Shown piece after piece: positions 54,544 through 61,856 of a DNA stretch of 64,000 nucleotides. The translations under genes and the position numbers were made by a program. Position 1 is the first letter of the stretch. The number at the start of each line of letters is the position of its first letter. The notes beneath the pieces are model-generated. The model was not told the DNA's origin. It worked only from the letters and a program-made list of their open reading frames with translations, and searched no databases. Origin of the DNA: Blastocatellia bacterium (GTDB lineage Bacteria; Acidobacteriota; Blastocatellia; Pyrinomonadales; Pyrinomonadaceae); contig PMSM01000010.1 of assembly GCA_003168335.1 (NCBI GenBank), positions 905,588-969,587 of the forward strand, in the 5' to 3' direction.

Positions 54544-54915
54544 CTAAACCAATTCACCGGATGCAACGCCTACGTAGACCCACGCCCGGGTTCCCGATTC
54601 CAGGTGAACACTGACACGCTTGTAATCGGCGGTAACCTCATAAATATCGGCTTGCTCAAGCTCTTTCTTGGTCACTTTAAACATGGTTCCCACGACAAAA
54701 TCTGAATCACGGCCGGTGAACTGAACGTTAAGATGATACTTGGCTCCGCTTGTGGCGACAGCACTGGCATCCTGAATCTCGATCATAGTCTGACGATAGC
54801 CGAGCAGAGTGTCGGGCTCACCCGCTAGTTTTCGACCAAATGTGGCAAGCTGAACGGCCTCGGTTTGTAAGGTCCCATATGAAAACAAATGTTCTGATTC
54901 TTCTGTAGTATTCAT
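54544..54915 (-). CDS. gamma-glutamylcyclotransferase/AIG2-like protein
   Basis: The 123-residue protein opens with LFSYGTLQTEAVQLATFGRKLAGEPDTLLGYR, the YGTL substrate loop of the GGCT/AIG2 fold, and continues GTMFKVTKKELEQADIYEVTADYKRVSVHLESG with the usual acidic residue region. GGCT enzymes cyclise gamma-glutamyl amines to 5-oxoproline. A ggaagc motif precedes the ATG, which lies 21 bp from the attC core at 54934, the normal start of a cassette. Confidence 0.8.
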   Translation of the reverse strand: MNTTEESEHLFSYGTLQTEAVQLATFGRKLAGEPDTLLGYRQTMIEIQDASAVATSGAKYHLNVQFTGRDSDFVVGTMFKVTKKELEQADIYEVTADYKRVSVHLESGTRAWVYVGVASGELV

Positions 54916-54933
54916 GCTTCCTCTCTATGTGAC

Positions 54934-54992
54934 GCCTAACGTCAGAGACGTGTACACCCCACAAGGCGCGTCCTTTGGTTTGTAAGTTACGC
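54934..54992 (-). repeat. attC site (i)
   Basis: Reverse strand runs from gcgtaac at 54992 to the core GTTAGGC at 54934-54940. R' includes the ctctgac-gttaggc end. It is 59 bp, the short length class. It separates the GGCT gene from the truncated 55053 gene. Confidence 0.6.
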
Positions 54993-55052
54993 AGCTTTTC
55001 TGCAGGCTCCTGACGGACGGTGGTTTATCGGCAAGATAAGACTCGAAGCTTT

Positions 55053-55439
55053 CTATTGTTTCCATTCGATTAAGCTTTCTAATTCTTTCTTTGCTTGCGG
55101 CCAAGGTCTCTTAGCGTCGGATGAACCAGTAGCTAGGAGGGCAACGCTCTGGCGAAGTTTGAGTGTGAATTGTGCAGCATTTCTGGCTTCCCAGAAGCGC
55201 TCTTGTGCGGCTTGGCCAATGAACTCTTTGACCCAGGGTACAACGATGTCTGCGGGAACTGAGGAAAGATCTTGGAAGAGGTATTGCTCCGTTATTCTAT
55301 CCATCCCAGTAAGTGGTTTGAGTGTAGAAACAAAATACGGACCCTCCAAATGCGGTCCGCCCGGTAAAGCATTAAGTAGAGCCCGTGCACGAGGATAGTT
55401 GTAATTATTTAATACCCACTGCGCTAGTTGATCTATCAA
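55053..55439 (-). CDS. hypothetical cassette protein, N-terminus lost to IS6 remnant
   Basis: The frame reads IDQLAQWVLNNYNYPRARALLNALPGGPHLEGPYFVSTLKPLTGMDRITEQYLFQDL... and is 128 residues from a TTG with no ribosome binding site. Upstream the frame stays open into the IS end (GDSPLIDQ). The natural N-terminus was probably removed when the IS inserted at 55455. It is all-alpha-looking and not recognised. Expression in the present state is doubtful. Confidence 0.5.
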   Translation of the reverse strand: MIDQLAQWVLNNYNYPRARALLNALPGGPHLEGPYFVSTLKPLTGMDRITEQYLFQDLSSVPADIVVPWVKEFIGQAAQERFWEARNAAQFTLKLRQSVALLATGSSDAKRPWPQAKKELESLIEWKQ

Positions 55440-55454
55440 AGGAGAATCCCCCTT

Positions 55455-55741
55455 GGTATTGTCAACTTAAACTGATGAGGAAACACAACCACCATGTCAG
55501 ATTAGATCAACCCATACTTCCTCATCTTATCGATCGACGATCTCCTGCTTCAAGCTGGTGCTTGAGCCGCAATCACCTCTTCCCAAGTCATGAACCTCGA
55601 CCTCATCACTGCTCGGTAACCGCTAGCTCTATACAAATGTCTTCCCACTCGGAAGTGTGAGGTAATGATTCCGAAGGCCGAGAAAAAACGCTGCGCGTGG
55701 CCCGATGACTTGAACCGTCTCATCACCTTCTCTCGAACTTA
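55455..55741 (-). mobile_element. IS6-type insertion sequence remnant (3' end)
   Basis: Starts with the terminal sequence ggtattgtcaacttaa at 55455-55470. In reverse it encodes the last 45 or so residues of the transposase, homologous to 44330-44470 (for example ggaagtgtgaggtaatgatt is shared). The remainder is gone and the break abuts a beta-hydroxyacid dehydrogenase fragment at 55742. Confidence 0.85.
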
Positions 55742-55979
55742 CGGGAGTATGATTGCATCGGACAAGTTCGAACCTGCGGGTTTCAAATTGCCGCTCGGGC
55801 TTAAAGACAACCGACTTCTACTCGCTGCGGCGGAGGAGGCCGCAGTTCCGATGCCGATGGCTAGCTTAGTGCACGATCGGTTTGTGGCCGCTCTCGCTCA
55901 AGGGTTGGGCGAAGCCGATTGGGCTGCAATCGCTCGCATCTCATATCAAAACGCTGGACTAAAAGGAGTAACAAAATGA
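55742..55979 (+). pseudogene. C-terminal fragment of a beta-hydroxyacid dehydrogenase
   Basis: The frame reads SDKFEPAGFKLPLGLKDNRLLLAAAEEAAVPMPMASLVHDRFVAALAQGLGEADWAAIARISYQNAGL, the substrate and dimer domain of 3-hydroxyisobutyrate dehydrogenase-type oxidoreductases. The NAD-binding half is missing, cut by the IS6 remnant. Its stop overlaps the ATG of the aldo-keto reductase by four bases, so the two were once a coupled operon. Confidence 0.8.
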
Positions 55980-56911
55980 TTTATCGAACACTGGGCAGCA
56001 CTGGGGAAAAGGTGTCGGCGATTGGAGTGGGCGGCTGGCATCTCGGTCTGAAGACTGTTGACGAGCAGTTGGCAATTCGCATCGTTCGCTCGGCCATCGA
56101 TCAAGGCATCAACTTCCTCGACAACAGTTGGGACTACAACGAAGGTGCCAGTGAGTTACGCATGGGCAAAGCGCTGCGCGACGGTTACCGCGATCAGGCG
56201 TTTCTAATGACAAAGATTGATGGACGTTCGAAAAAGGAGGCTGCCAGACAACTCGATGAATCTTTGCGTCGCTTAGGTGTCGAATACATTGATCTGGTCC
56301 AGCACCATGAAATCATCCGGTTTGACGATCCGCACCGCATCTTTCATGCGGAGGGAGCGAACGCCGCGCTACTTAAAGCTCGCGAGGCTGGAAAGCTTCG
56401 CTACATCGGATTCACCGGCCACAAAGATCCGCGCATACACTTACACATGCTCGAAGTAGCTAAAGAGAACGGATTCAAGTTCGATACCGTGCAAATGCCT
56501 TTGAATGTTATGGACGCGCATTATCGAAGTTTCGAAAAGCAGGTTGTGCCGGAGTTAGTAAAACTCAAAATTGGCATACTCGGAATGAAGAGCATGGCGA
56601 ACGGCATTCTGTTGAAGTCAAAGACCGTGACGCCGGTTGAGTGCCTGCACTATGCGCTGAGCTTGCCGACCTCGGTCGTGATTACAGGCATTGACAGCAT
56701 GGAGATTCTCGACCAGGCATTCGCCGCGGCAGAATCGTTTCATCCGTTGAGCGACGACGAGCGCGATGCCTTGCTCCGGAAAACTCGCGCCGCCGCAGCG
56801 ACGGGCCAGTTTGAGCCCTTCAAGACCTCATCAATTTTTGATAGCACTGCCGAGAACCCGGAGTGGCTCGGCGAAGAGCCGCCTGAGATTCGAGAGCTAA
56901 TACCTGCTTAG
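55976..56911 (+). CDS. aldo/keto reductase
   Basis: The 311-residue protein has the AKR TIM barrel. It opens MIYRTLGSTGEKVSAIGVGGWHLG; the catalytic tetrad is readable as Asp in FLDNSWDYNEG, its Tyr, Lys in MTKIDGR and His in LVQHHEI. Cofactor binding would use NADP(H). A strong AAAAGGAG lies 8 bp before the ATG. It reduces an aldehyde or ketone of unknown identity. It is convergent with the intact dehydrogenase at 56934 and coupled upstream to a broken one. Confidence 0.88.
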   Translation: MIYRTLGSTGEKVSAIGVGGWHLGLKTVDEQLAIRIVRSAIDQGINFLDNSWDYNEGASELRMGKALRDGYRDQAFLMTKIDGRSKKEAARQLDESLRRLGVEYIDLVQHHEIIRFDDPHRIFHAEGANAALLKAREAGKLRYIGFTGHKDPRIHLHMLEVAKENGFKFDTVQMPLNVMDAHYRSFEKQVVPELVKLKIGILGMKSMANGILLKSKTVTPVECLHYALSLPTSVVITGIDSMEILDQAFAAAESFHPLSDDERDALLRKTRAAAATGQFEPFKTSSIFDSTAENPEWLGEEPPEIRELIPA

Positions 56912-56933
56912 ACATCTAAAACTTGAACTGAAC

Positions 56934-57869
56934 CTACACCGTACCTGCAACTCGGCGATTCGCGGCCTCTGACGTTTCCACCTGCGCCAGTCTCTCCATC
57001 AAAGCAATCACAGCCGAGAAGTCCTCCTCTTTGCCCTCGTTGAATTCCGCGACATTCATTTGAAACGCGGCCGCAGTTGCCGGCATTGGCACCTTCGCGG
57101 CAGTCGCTGTTTCGAGAACTAACCCAAAATCTTTGTTCATCAGCCGAATTGAAAACTGAGGACTGTAGTCTCCACGGTCCGCTCGTGACAGCTTGCCGAG
57201 ATGTGCAGGGGCTACGACTGCCGTGTGCGATAAAACATCGAGCAGTCGATGACGATCGAGACCTTCCTTCTGACCCAGAGCAACCGACTCGGCGATCGCT
57301 TGCATGCCAACTCCCAACAAAGTATTCGCGACGAGTTTCATCGCGGTCCCTGAGCCGCTGCCTCCCAGATAAAAATATTGGCTTGCGATCGAGCTGAAGA
57401 TTGGTTGGACGGCTTGAAAGAGTTCTTCGTCTCCGCCACAGAAGAGCGTCAACGTACCCTCTTCAGCGGAAGGAGTGCTGCCGGAGACTGGCGAGTCCAG
57501 ACATTTCACTCCAGCCTCGCGACTCAAGTCGTACAGTTCGCGCGAAGTCGCGGGCAGCACGGTGCTCATCTCGATTATAGCCGAGCCGCGACGCACGTTG
57601 GCAAAGACACCTTTAGGATCGGTGTACACACTCTTGACTGCCTCATCATTCGTAAGAGACGAAAAGATGACGTCGGCTTCTGAAGCGAGTTCACCGATGC
57701 TGTCAGCGACCGTTGCGCCGTACTTAGTCAACGCCTCGGCGGCTCCACGGCTTCGGTTATAGACGATGACCTGGTACCCGTGTTCGAGCAGACGTTTAGC
57801 CATGCGGCTTCCCATGTTGCCGACGCCAATAAAACCCAGGCGTGTATTTTCTTTGGTGAGCGAGTTCAT
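56934..57869 (-). CDS. 3-hydroxyisobutyrate dehydrogenase-like oxidoreductase
   Basis: The 311-residue protein has the dinucleotide motif GFIGVGNMGSRMAKRLLEHG, the substrate motif DSPVSGSTPSAEEGTLTLFCGG, catalytic lysine region GSGTAMKLVANTLLG and the C-terminal MNKDFGLVLETATAAKVPMP. It should oxidise a beta-hydroxyacid such as 3-hydroxyisobutyrate or glyoxylate-type substrates using NAD(P). AAGGAGAG precedes the ATG at 57869. A related C-terminal fragment is at 55742, so two members of this family stood close together. Confidence 0.88.
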   Translation of the reverse strand: MNSLTKENTRLGFIGVGNMGSRMAKRLLEHGYQVIVYNRSRGAAEALTKYGATVADSIGELASEADVIFSSLTNDEAVKSVYTDPKGVFANVRRGSAIIEMSTVLPATSRELYDLSREAGVKCLDSPVSGSTPSAEEGTLTLFCGGDEELFQAVQPIFSSIASQYFYLGGSGSGTAMKLVANTLLGVGMQAIAESVALGQKEGLDRHRLLDVLSHTAVVAPAHLGKLSRADRGDYSPQFSIRLMNKDFGLVLETATAAKVPMPATAAAFQMNVAEFNEGKEEDFSAVIALMERLAQVETSEAANRRVAGTV

Positions 57870-57940
57870 TTCACTCTCCTTCCTTTCGACCGAGAATGCT
57901 AAAGCGAACGCAAGATTACACGGCACGATCAGCCATCAAT

Positions 57941-58126
57941 TCAACCGCCAACTGTGTGGAACAAGCGTCCTATCAAAAAACCCAGCGCCGCCGCACCAAG
58001 GCCGATGGCTACCATTTGTATCCCGCTCTTACGCCAGTCTCCGACCAGGGTCGTCGCAGAATAAACTCCCACGGCAAAGAGCGTCACTGCGCTCAGTGCT
58101 ATCGCCAAAATAATGGCTGGAGGCAC
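57941..58126 (-). pseudogene. C-terminal fragment of a VIT1/CCC1-type iron/manganese transporter
   Basis: The 61 codons read ILAIALSAVTLFAVGVYSATTLVGDWRKSGIQMVAIGLGAAALGFLIGRLF, two membrane helices typical of the end of VIT1/CCC1 transporters. The rest is absent, and the frame begins right at the 3' end of the attC-like site 58134. A cassette insertion or deletion evidently removed the first part. Confidence 0.6.
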
Positions 58127-58133
58127 CGAGGAT

Positions 58134-58174
58134 GTCTACGCTTGACTCCGACTTTCATACCCGATTTGTTGGGC
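58134..58174 (-). repeat. short attC-like site (c)
   Basis: Reads gtctacgcttgactccgact and ends gttgggc, a perfect core. It lies 15 bp after the stop of the 58190 gene. Same family as (a), (b) and (d). Confidence 0.6.
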
Positions 58175-58189
58175 GGCCGCCGCGCAATT

Positions 58190-58561
58190 TCACGACCGGA
58201 TCCTTCGACGGTAGTCTCGGAGTTGATCGGCTTGGTCGGGATTCTGAGCAATCGCGTCTTTGAGAAGCTCACTCGCGAGAGCTTCGGAAATCCGCCTACC
58301 GGCCGGACCGGGCGTATCGCACGGGTGTCGGCGCGGCAAACTTAGCGTAACCTCATTCTCTAGAGTGCTATCGGCAACTCGGAAGACAAGCCCGCCGGAA
58401 GCGTCGTCGCCCATGACACCGAAATGGATACCCTCGGCTTTTGATTTCTGCACTTTGCAAGGCTTGCCGTCGATACCTTTGAAGCTGTCAGAAAGGCCGC
58501 GTCTGTTTTCCCAGTTCAATCCTTTCGTGCCGTAGTACACTAGCGCATTACGATCGTCCAT
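58190..58561 (-). CDS. hypothetical cassette protein
   Basis: The 123-residue product has a strong AAGGAGG 10 bp before the ATG. It reads MDDRNALVYYGTKGLNWENRRGLSDSFKGIDGKPCKVQKSKAEG..., a cytoplasmic soluble protein with no recognised domain. It is followed by site (c), so it is a cassette gene. The neighbours in the block (DUF2569 fragment, 58593 ORF) may be part of the same or a second decayed cassette. Confidence 0.55.
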   Translation of the reverse strand: MDDRNALVYYGTKGLNWENRRGLSDSFKGIDGKPCKVQKSKAEGIHFGVMGDDASGGLVFRVADSTLENEVTLSLPRRHPCDTPGPAGRRISEALASELLKDAIAQNPDQADQLRDYRRRIRS

Positions 58562-58592
58562 GATATCGATACCTCCTTAATTGGCGCCCTCG

Positions 58593-58832
58593 TCAGACTT
58601 GACCGGGAGCACCCGAGGCGAGTAATTGCTCGATTGAACCTCTTGGGGTTTGCTCTAATGCTTCGTACGACTTTTCACCGACTACGACGAGCTCGAGACG
58701 AAATTGCTGTCGGCGCTCCTGAATATGATGAACTGCCGCCAACAATCCGGAAGTAATGTCTCCGGAACGTGTCTTTGTCCGTTCGACTTCGGCTTCCAAG
58801 TGGCGCGCGCCTGGTGTTAGGGACTCCAACAC
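58593..58832 (-). CDS. small ORF of unknown function (79 codons)
   Basis: The frame reads LEAEVERTKTRSGDITSGLLAAVHHIQERRQQFRLELVVVGEKSYEALEQTPRGS, with protein-like amphipathic helices and a beta strand. The start is unclear because it overlaps the end of the DUF2569 fragment by 16 bp. It may be the remaining half of a longer gene. Confidence 0.35.
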   Translation of the reverse strand: MLESLTPGARHLEAEVERTKTRSGDITSGLLAAVHHIQERRQQFRLELVVVGEKSYEALEQTPRGSIEQLLASGAPGQV

Positions 58833-59083
58833 GCTCTGGCGGCTCTGCCCCTAATAACTGGTTTCCAATAAGGATGATAAACCGGCGAGTTGGGGTCCGT
58901 AAGTCGGGTCCAGACGTCGCGGCGAACAATCGGAGCAATGTCGGCCACCAGATTGGAAAGATTATGAAGAAGACTGAAGACAAGGCCAATCGCGACCACA
59001 ATGAGCCATCCGCCAATTTTCGGAGCCTGTAATTGGCGAAAGTGAGTCTCAGTTGCTATTGACGGGGAAGTGATTTCGTTCAT
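58817..59083 (-). CDS. DUF2569-like membrane protein, truncated
   Basis: The frame starts MNEITSPSIATETHFRQLQAPKIGGWLIVVAIGLVFSLLHNL and continues WTRLTDPNSPVYHPYWKPVI, the N-terminal part of the DUF2569 family (first helix plus the loop motif). The usual remaining helices are missing, and the frame ends in non-family sequence. It lies directly after the attC at 59098, as a cassette start, and looks like a cut gene. Confidence 0.5.
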   Translation of the reverse strand: MNEITSPSIATETHFRQLQAPKIGGWLIVVAIGLVFSLLHNLSNLVADIAPIVRRDVWTRLTDPNSPVYHPYWKPVIRGRAARACWSP

Positions 59084-59097
59084 AGGAGGATAAGCAA

Positions 59098-59202
59098 CAT
59101 AAGGTTTGAGTTGACGCGGCGGCGCGAATTCGTTCAAGCATCGCCGGACGAATCAAGTTGAGAAACACGCTCCCGCCGCTCGCGTCCAACGATTTGTTGG
59201 CC
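59098..59202 (-). repeat. attC site (g)
   Basis: On the reverse strand it starts ggccaacaaatcgttggacg and ends gccgcgtcaactcaaacc. L'' gttGgacgc pairs with L' gcgtcaac leaving one extra G, and a further A bulge precedes gcggcg. The R' core is degenerate (aag instead of aac). It lies 12 bp after the stop of the 59214 gene. R'' GGCCAAC matches the GTTGGCC of site (h), consistent with one cassette. Confidence 0.85.
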
Positions 59203-59213
59203 TGGGCCGACGT

Positions 59214-59720
59214 TCATTGATCGACGAGGTAACCAGTTACTGCGATGCTAACGTACTGTTCGGGTTCGGGTCCATAGCCGGTCCACGCCACAAGAGAGTT
59301 TCCCGCAGGAATGACATATCCAGAGCAAAGATGAACCTGATCAGATTTCATTGGGTCAACAATAAACTGGAACAAGATGTCGTGTTTGCCCGCGGACAGA
59401 TTTGCGTTGCCGATATTCACGGGCACCGATTGGTGAACGCTGACCTGCGCCTGGTACATAACGTCCGTGAGAACAAATTTCTTTCCCGCGGGGACGACGG
59501 TAAATGAGCGTTGCGGTGTGGTCGATGGAATGAGCGAAATCTGTTCGCCAGGCGGAGCCAATCGTGACACGGCGCGCCCGTGACCTTGGACAAGTACTTG
59601 GTTGGGTTGAGCCGCATTCTGCGCACGAGCCGATCGAGTTTGCGGAAATCGATTCAGCAAGAGTCCAGACATCATTCCGATGAGCAGCGATACAACAATG
59701 AGCCCTGATTTCTTTGACAT
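59214..59720 (-). CDS. exported or membrane-anchored cassette protein, unknown function
   Basis: The 168-residue product has a signal or anchor helix (residues 4-24) and then a beta-rich domain: QVLVQGHGRAVSRLAPPGEQISLIPSTTPQRSFTVVPAGKKFVLTDVMYQAQVSVHQSVPVNIGNANLSAGKHDILFQFIVDP. A conserved-looking C-terminal HLCSGYVIPAGNSLVAWTGYG follows. Aggatggtgacctc precedes the ATG. It is enclosed by matched attC cores (GTTGGCC upstream, GGCCAAC downstream), so this is the clearest single-gene cassette in the array. Confidence 0.65.
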   Translation of the reverse strand: MSKKSGLIVVSLLIGMMSGLLLNRFPQTRSARAQNAAQPNQVLVQGHGRAVSRLAPPGEQISLIPSTTPQRSFTVVPAGKKFVLTDVMYQAQVSVHQSVPVNIGNANLSAGKHDILFQFIVDPMKSDQVHLCSGYVIPAGNSLVAWTGYGPEPEQYVSIAVTGYLVDQ

Positions 59721-59751
59721 GAGGTCACCATCCTTTCAAAGAAGCGAAGCA

Positions 59752-59848
59752 GGCCAACGTTTGAGTTGACGCGGCCGGAGACAACCACGTTACGGACAAG
59801 TTGTCGATGACAAGCCCGCTGATTCCGCTCGCGTCCGATTTGTTCGGT
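59752..59848 (-). repeat. attC site (h)
   Basis: Reverse strand ends aactcaaacgttggcc with core GTTGGCC; the distal part starts gaacaaatcggacgcgagcg. Stem pairing gacgcg/cgcgtc and gcgg/ccgg is visible. It lies 33 bp after the stop of the DUF2090 gene. Confidence 0.8.
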
Positions 59849-59880
59849 GGCGGGTCCAGCCGAAACGACACGTTGGTGAT

Positions 59881-60798
59881 CTAGCGATTACCTGCGGGTG
59901 CTGGTTCGAAGACATCCGCCCACTCATGGAAGCGCCTGGCGATTTGAGCAGCCGCTGCCTCAGAGGAAATCTCTTTTCTCCGCCATGCCGCCAGTGTGTC
60001 CCACCACGTCGTCCTGCCCACCGCAAAGCCAATGAAGCCCGGCACGCCCGCGGCCGTTTGGAGCCACCTGAGCACATCCTTTTCATCCGATCCACGTCCA
60101 AGGATGATGCAGCCAACCTTTGTGCGACCGTCACGTCGAACCGCCTCCACAACCTTCTCGCAGTCTTGCCGGACATCCAGTCCCTCGATCTTCCAGACGT
60201 CCGGCTCGACCTCTGCGTCCTGCAGCGCTCGAATCGTTTCGATCATCAGCTTGGGACGCAGTTCTCGATCGTAAGCCTCCTGGCCACCAACGCGTTGGAG
60301 CTGCGCTTTCTCCGGTGGCAGCAGCAGCTCAAACATAAACAAGCGGCTGGTCTTGGCGAGATATTCTGAAAGCCGCCGTAGCCGACCAGCCTGTCGCTTG
60401 TTCATCTCAGCATTGCCCTCCGGGTTATAGCGCACCAGTACCTTGCCAAACGTCGGATTAAACTTCTCGAGGTGATACGCAAAATCCTCCCCATACTCAA
60501 ATTGGAATTCTTCCACGCCGCTCTTCTCAATCGACATGCAGGTGATGTATCCGCTGCTCGCGGCATCCCGTAGAATCTCTGCTCCGAATTCTTCGTCGAC
60601 CAGGATGGCGGCGCGATCCCGCCGAACTCCATCCTCGACAGCCTTCTTGAATCCCTCATAAATTAGGTGCTTGCTTGCGGCAACCTCGCCAGTCTGCTCG
60701 GCCGTGAGCGGCTGCTGCCAGTTGAACAGTCCCTTGATATAAGAACTCCTATGATCGAAAGGAAGGACGTAGAGTGGCCTGTCGTATCCGTTGATCAT
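59881..60798 (-). CDS. DUF2090/IolC C-terminal-type aldolase-like protein
   Basis: The 305-residue product begins YDRPLYVLPFDHRSSYIKGLF, the signature of DUF2090, the aldolase-like domain fused to IolC (5-dehydro-2-deoxygluconokinase) in some bacteria. It is a TIM-barrel, with the putative Lys in FGKVLVRYNPEG and Glu/Asp pairs typical of class I aldolases. The kinase part is absent. It may cleave a 2-deoxy-5-keto-gluconate-6-phosphate-like sugar phosphate. A GGAAA motif precedes the ATG at 60798. The upstream leader contains a broken HAD gene. Confidence 0.7.
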   Translation of the reverse strand: MINGYDRPLYVLPFDHRSSYIKGLFNWQQPLTAEQTGEVAASKHLIYEGFKKAVEDGVRRDRAAILVDEEFGAEILRDAASSGYITCMSIEKSGVEEFQFEYGEDFAYHLEKFNPTFGKVLVRYNPEGNAEMNKRQAGRLRRLSEYLAKTSRLFMFELLLPPEKAQLQRVGGQEAYDRELRPKLMIETIRALQDAEVEPDVWKIEGLDVRQDCEKVVEAVRRDGRTKVGCIILGRGSDEKDVLRWLQTAAGVPGFIGFAVGRTTWWDTLAAWRRKEISSEAAAAQIARRFHEWADVFEPAPAGNR

Positions 60799-60948
60799 AG
60801 CTTCGTTTCCTTTCTTCAGTTTGCCTGGCTTCAACTCCCGACTGGCTTCGTCACGGGGAATCGCGAAAATCGCCCGAGCCTCTCCAGCGTTACCGATCTG
60901 AGGACTTGCACGATCCACATCTGCTGTTGGTGTCCTCATTCTTGCTGG

Positions 60949-61015
60949 ACTACCCGTTCCACGAACGCCTCTACCCTCAATCGCTCGATGTGCTCAAACG
61001 GCTTAATCGTTTTGT
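60949..61015 (+). pseudogene. internal fragment of a HAD-like hydrolase
   Basis: The frame reads FLLDYPFHERLYPQSLDVLKRLNRF, an internal segment typical of HAD-family hydrolases (DYPF...LYPxSLDVL). It lies on the opposite strand to the N-terminal fragment that abuts it at about 61005-61015. Confidence 0.55.
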
Positions 61016-61083
61016 GCCTTGTCGTTGTCAAGCAAGGTGTTGTCGACATTGACAAGGAAGACGACGTTGCGCACTGCCGTCAT
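61003..61083 (-). pseudogene. N-terminal fragment of a HAD-like hydrolase
   Basis: The reverse frame reads MTAVRNVVFLVNVDNTLLDNDKAQND and stops. It holds HAD motif I (DxDxT, here NVDNT with the first Asp changed to Asn). An excellent AAGGAGG precedes the ATG at 61083. Only 26 codons remain. The two HAD pieces in opposite orientation show a local inversion scar. Confidence 0.65.
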
Positions 61084-61268
61084 GACGTTCCTCCTTCAAC
61101 GGCGGAGTTGACAGGGCGCGGCGATTACATGCCACCATCGAATCCCAGCAAGTAAGTTATTACGGTCCGAATCTGCAGCGATATTCGATCGAGTTCACAA
61201 AGCCGGTGACCATGCCGCATGAGTCGTTTGCTATTTCAGTTTGCTTCGCATTCAAAGGTGTCCCACAG

Positions 61269-61775
61269 TTACTCGGTAGTCTTCGTCCGCCTGGTCGGTC
61301 TTCTTCTTTTCACTCGGTGTCTCTTATGCCGGCGTGTCCTATTACTGACAGTTGACGGATTATTTGTCTGCGCTGGCCCCGCGCCGGGGCCAATGCCTGC
61401 GTTCGCACGATAGGTCTCAGCGTCAGCACTAGCGATGGCCGCTTCCAAACGAGTGCGGCTTGCGGCGAGTACCTCAAGCTGGGACTGTATGCTCTTCTCT
61501 TGGATTTCCAGTTGACGTCGGCGTGCTTCGCGCAACTCTTCCGGATGTGTGCTGCCCACACCTGCCAGACTATGCTCGATGTTTTCCGGCTTGAGATCTT
61601 CTTCAAGTTGCTGTAGACGCACTTGCAGTTCAGCCTGCTTTGCTTGCGTCTCACTCAACTGGGCGCGCAGGTTTGCGGCGCGTTCCTGAGCGCTCTCTGG
61701 CGCCACCCCTGTTATGGTGAGCGAACAACTGACGATTAAAGCTCCAACAAGAGCGTGTGTTACTGAGTGTGGCAC
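61269..61775 (-). CDS. exported coiled-coil protein with basic tail
   Basis: The 168-residue product has a signal peptide (residues 6-27) and a long coiled coil (about residues 30-115, heptads LRAQLSETQAKQAELQVRLQQLEEDL and LEIQEKSIQSQLEVLAASRTRLEAAIASADAE). The C-terminal 25 residues are extremely basic (RTRRHKRHRVKRRRPTRRTKT). It may bind polyanions or the cell surface. It lies 82 bp downstream of the YncE-like gene in the same direction, likely co-transcribed, with a hairpin between them. Confidence 0.6.
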   Translation of the reverse strand: MPHSVTHALVGALIVSCSLTITGVAPESAQERAANLRAQLSETQAKQAELQVRLQQLEEDLKPENIEHSLAGVGSTHPEELREARRRQLEIQEKSIQSQLEVLAASRTRLEAAIASADAETYRANAGIGPGAGPAQTNNPSTVSNRTRRHKRHRVKRRRPTRRTKTTE

Positions 61776-61809
61776 GTTCTTATCCCTTCCCTAAAGCTCA
61801 AGTATTTAT

Positions 61810-61838
61810 GCCCCGTGAACACCAGATGTTCGCGGGGC
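61810..61838. repeat. 12-bp stem-loop between two co-directed genes
   Basis: gccccgtgaaca pairs with tgttcgcggggc with a single wobble around a 5-base loop. No poly-T on the reverse strand, so it may be an mRNA-stabilising hairpin or a weak attenuator rather than a terminator. Confidence 0.5.
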
Positions 61839-61856
61839 TCGATGTCTAGCTGTCTT

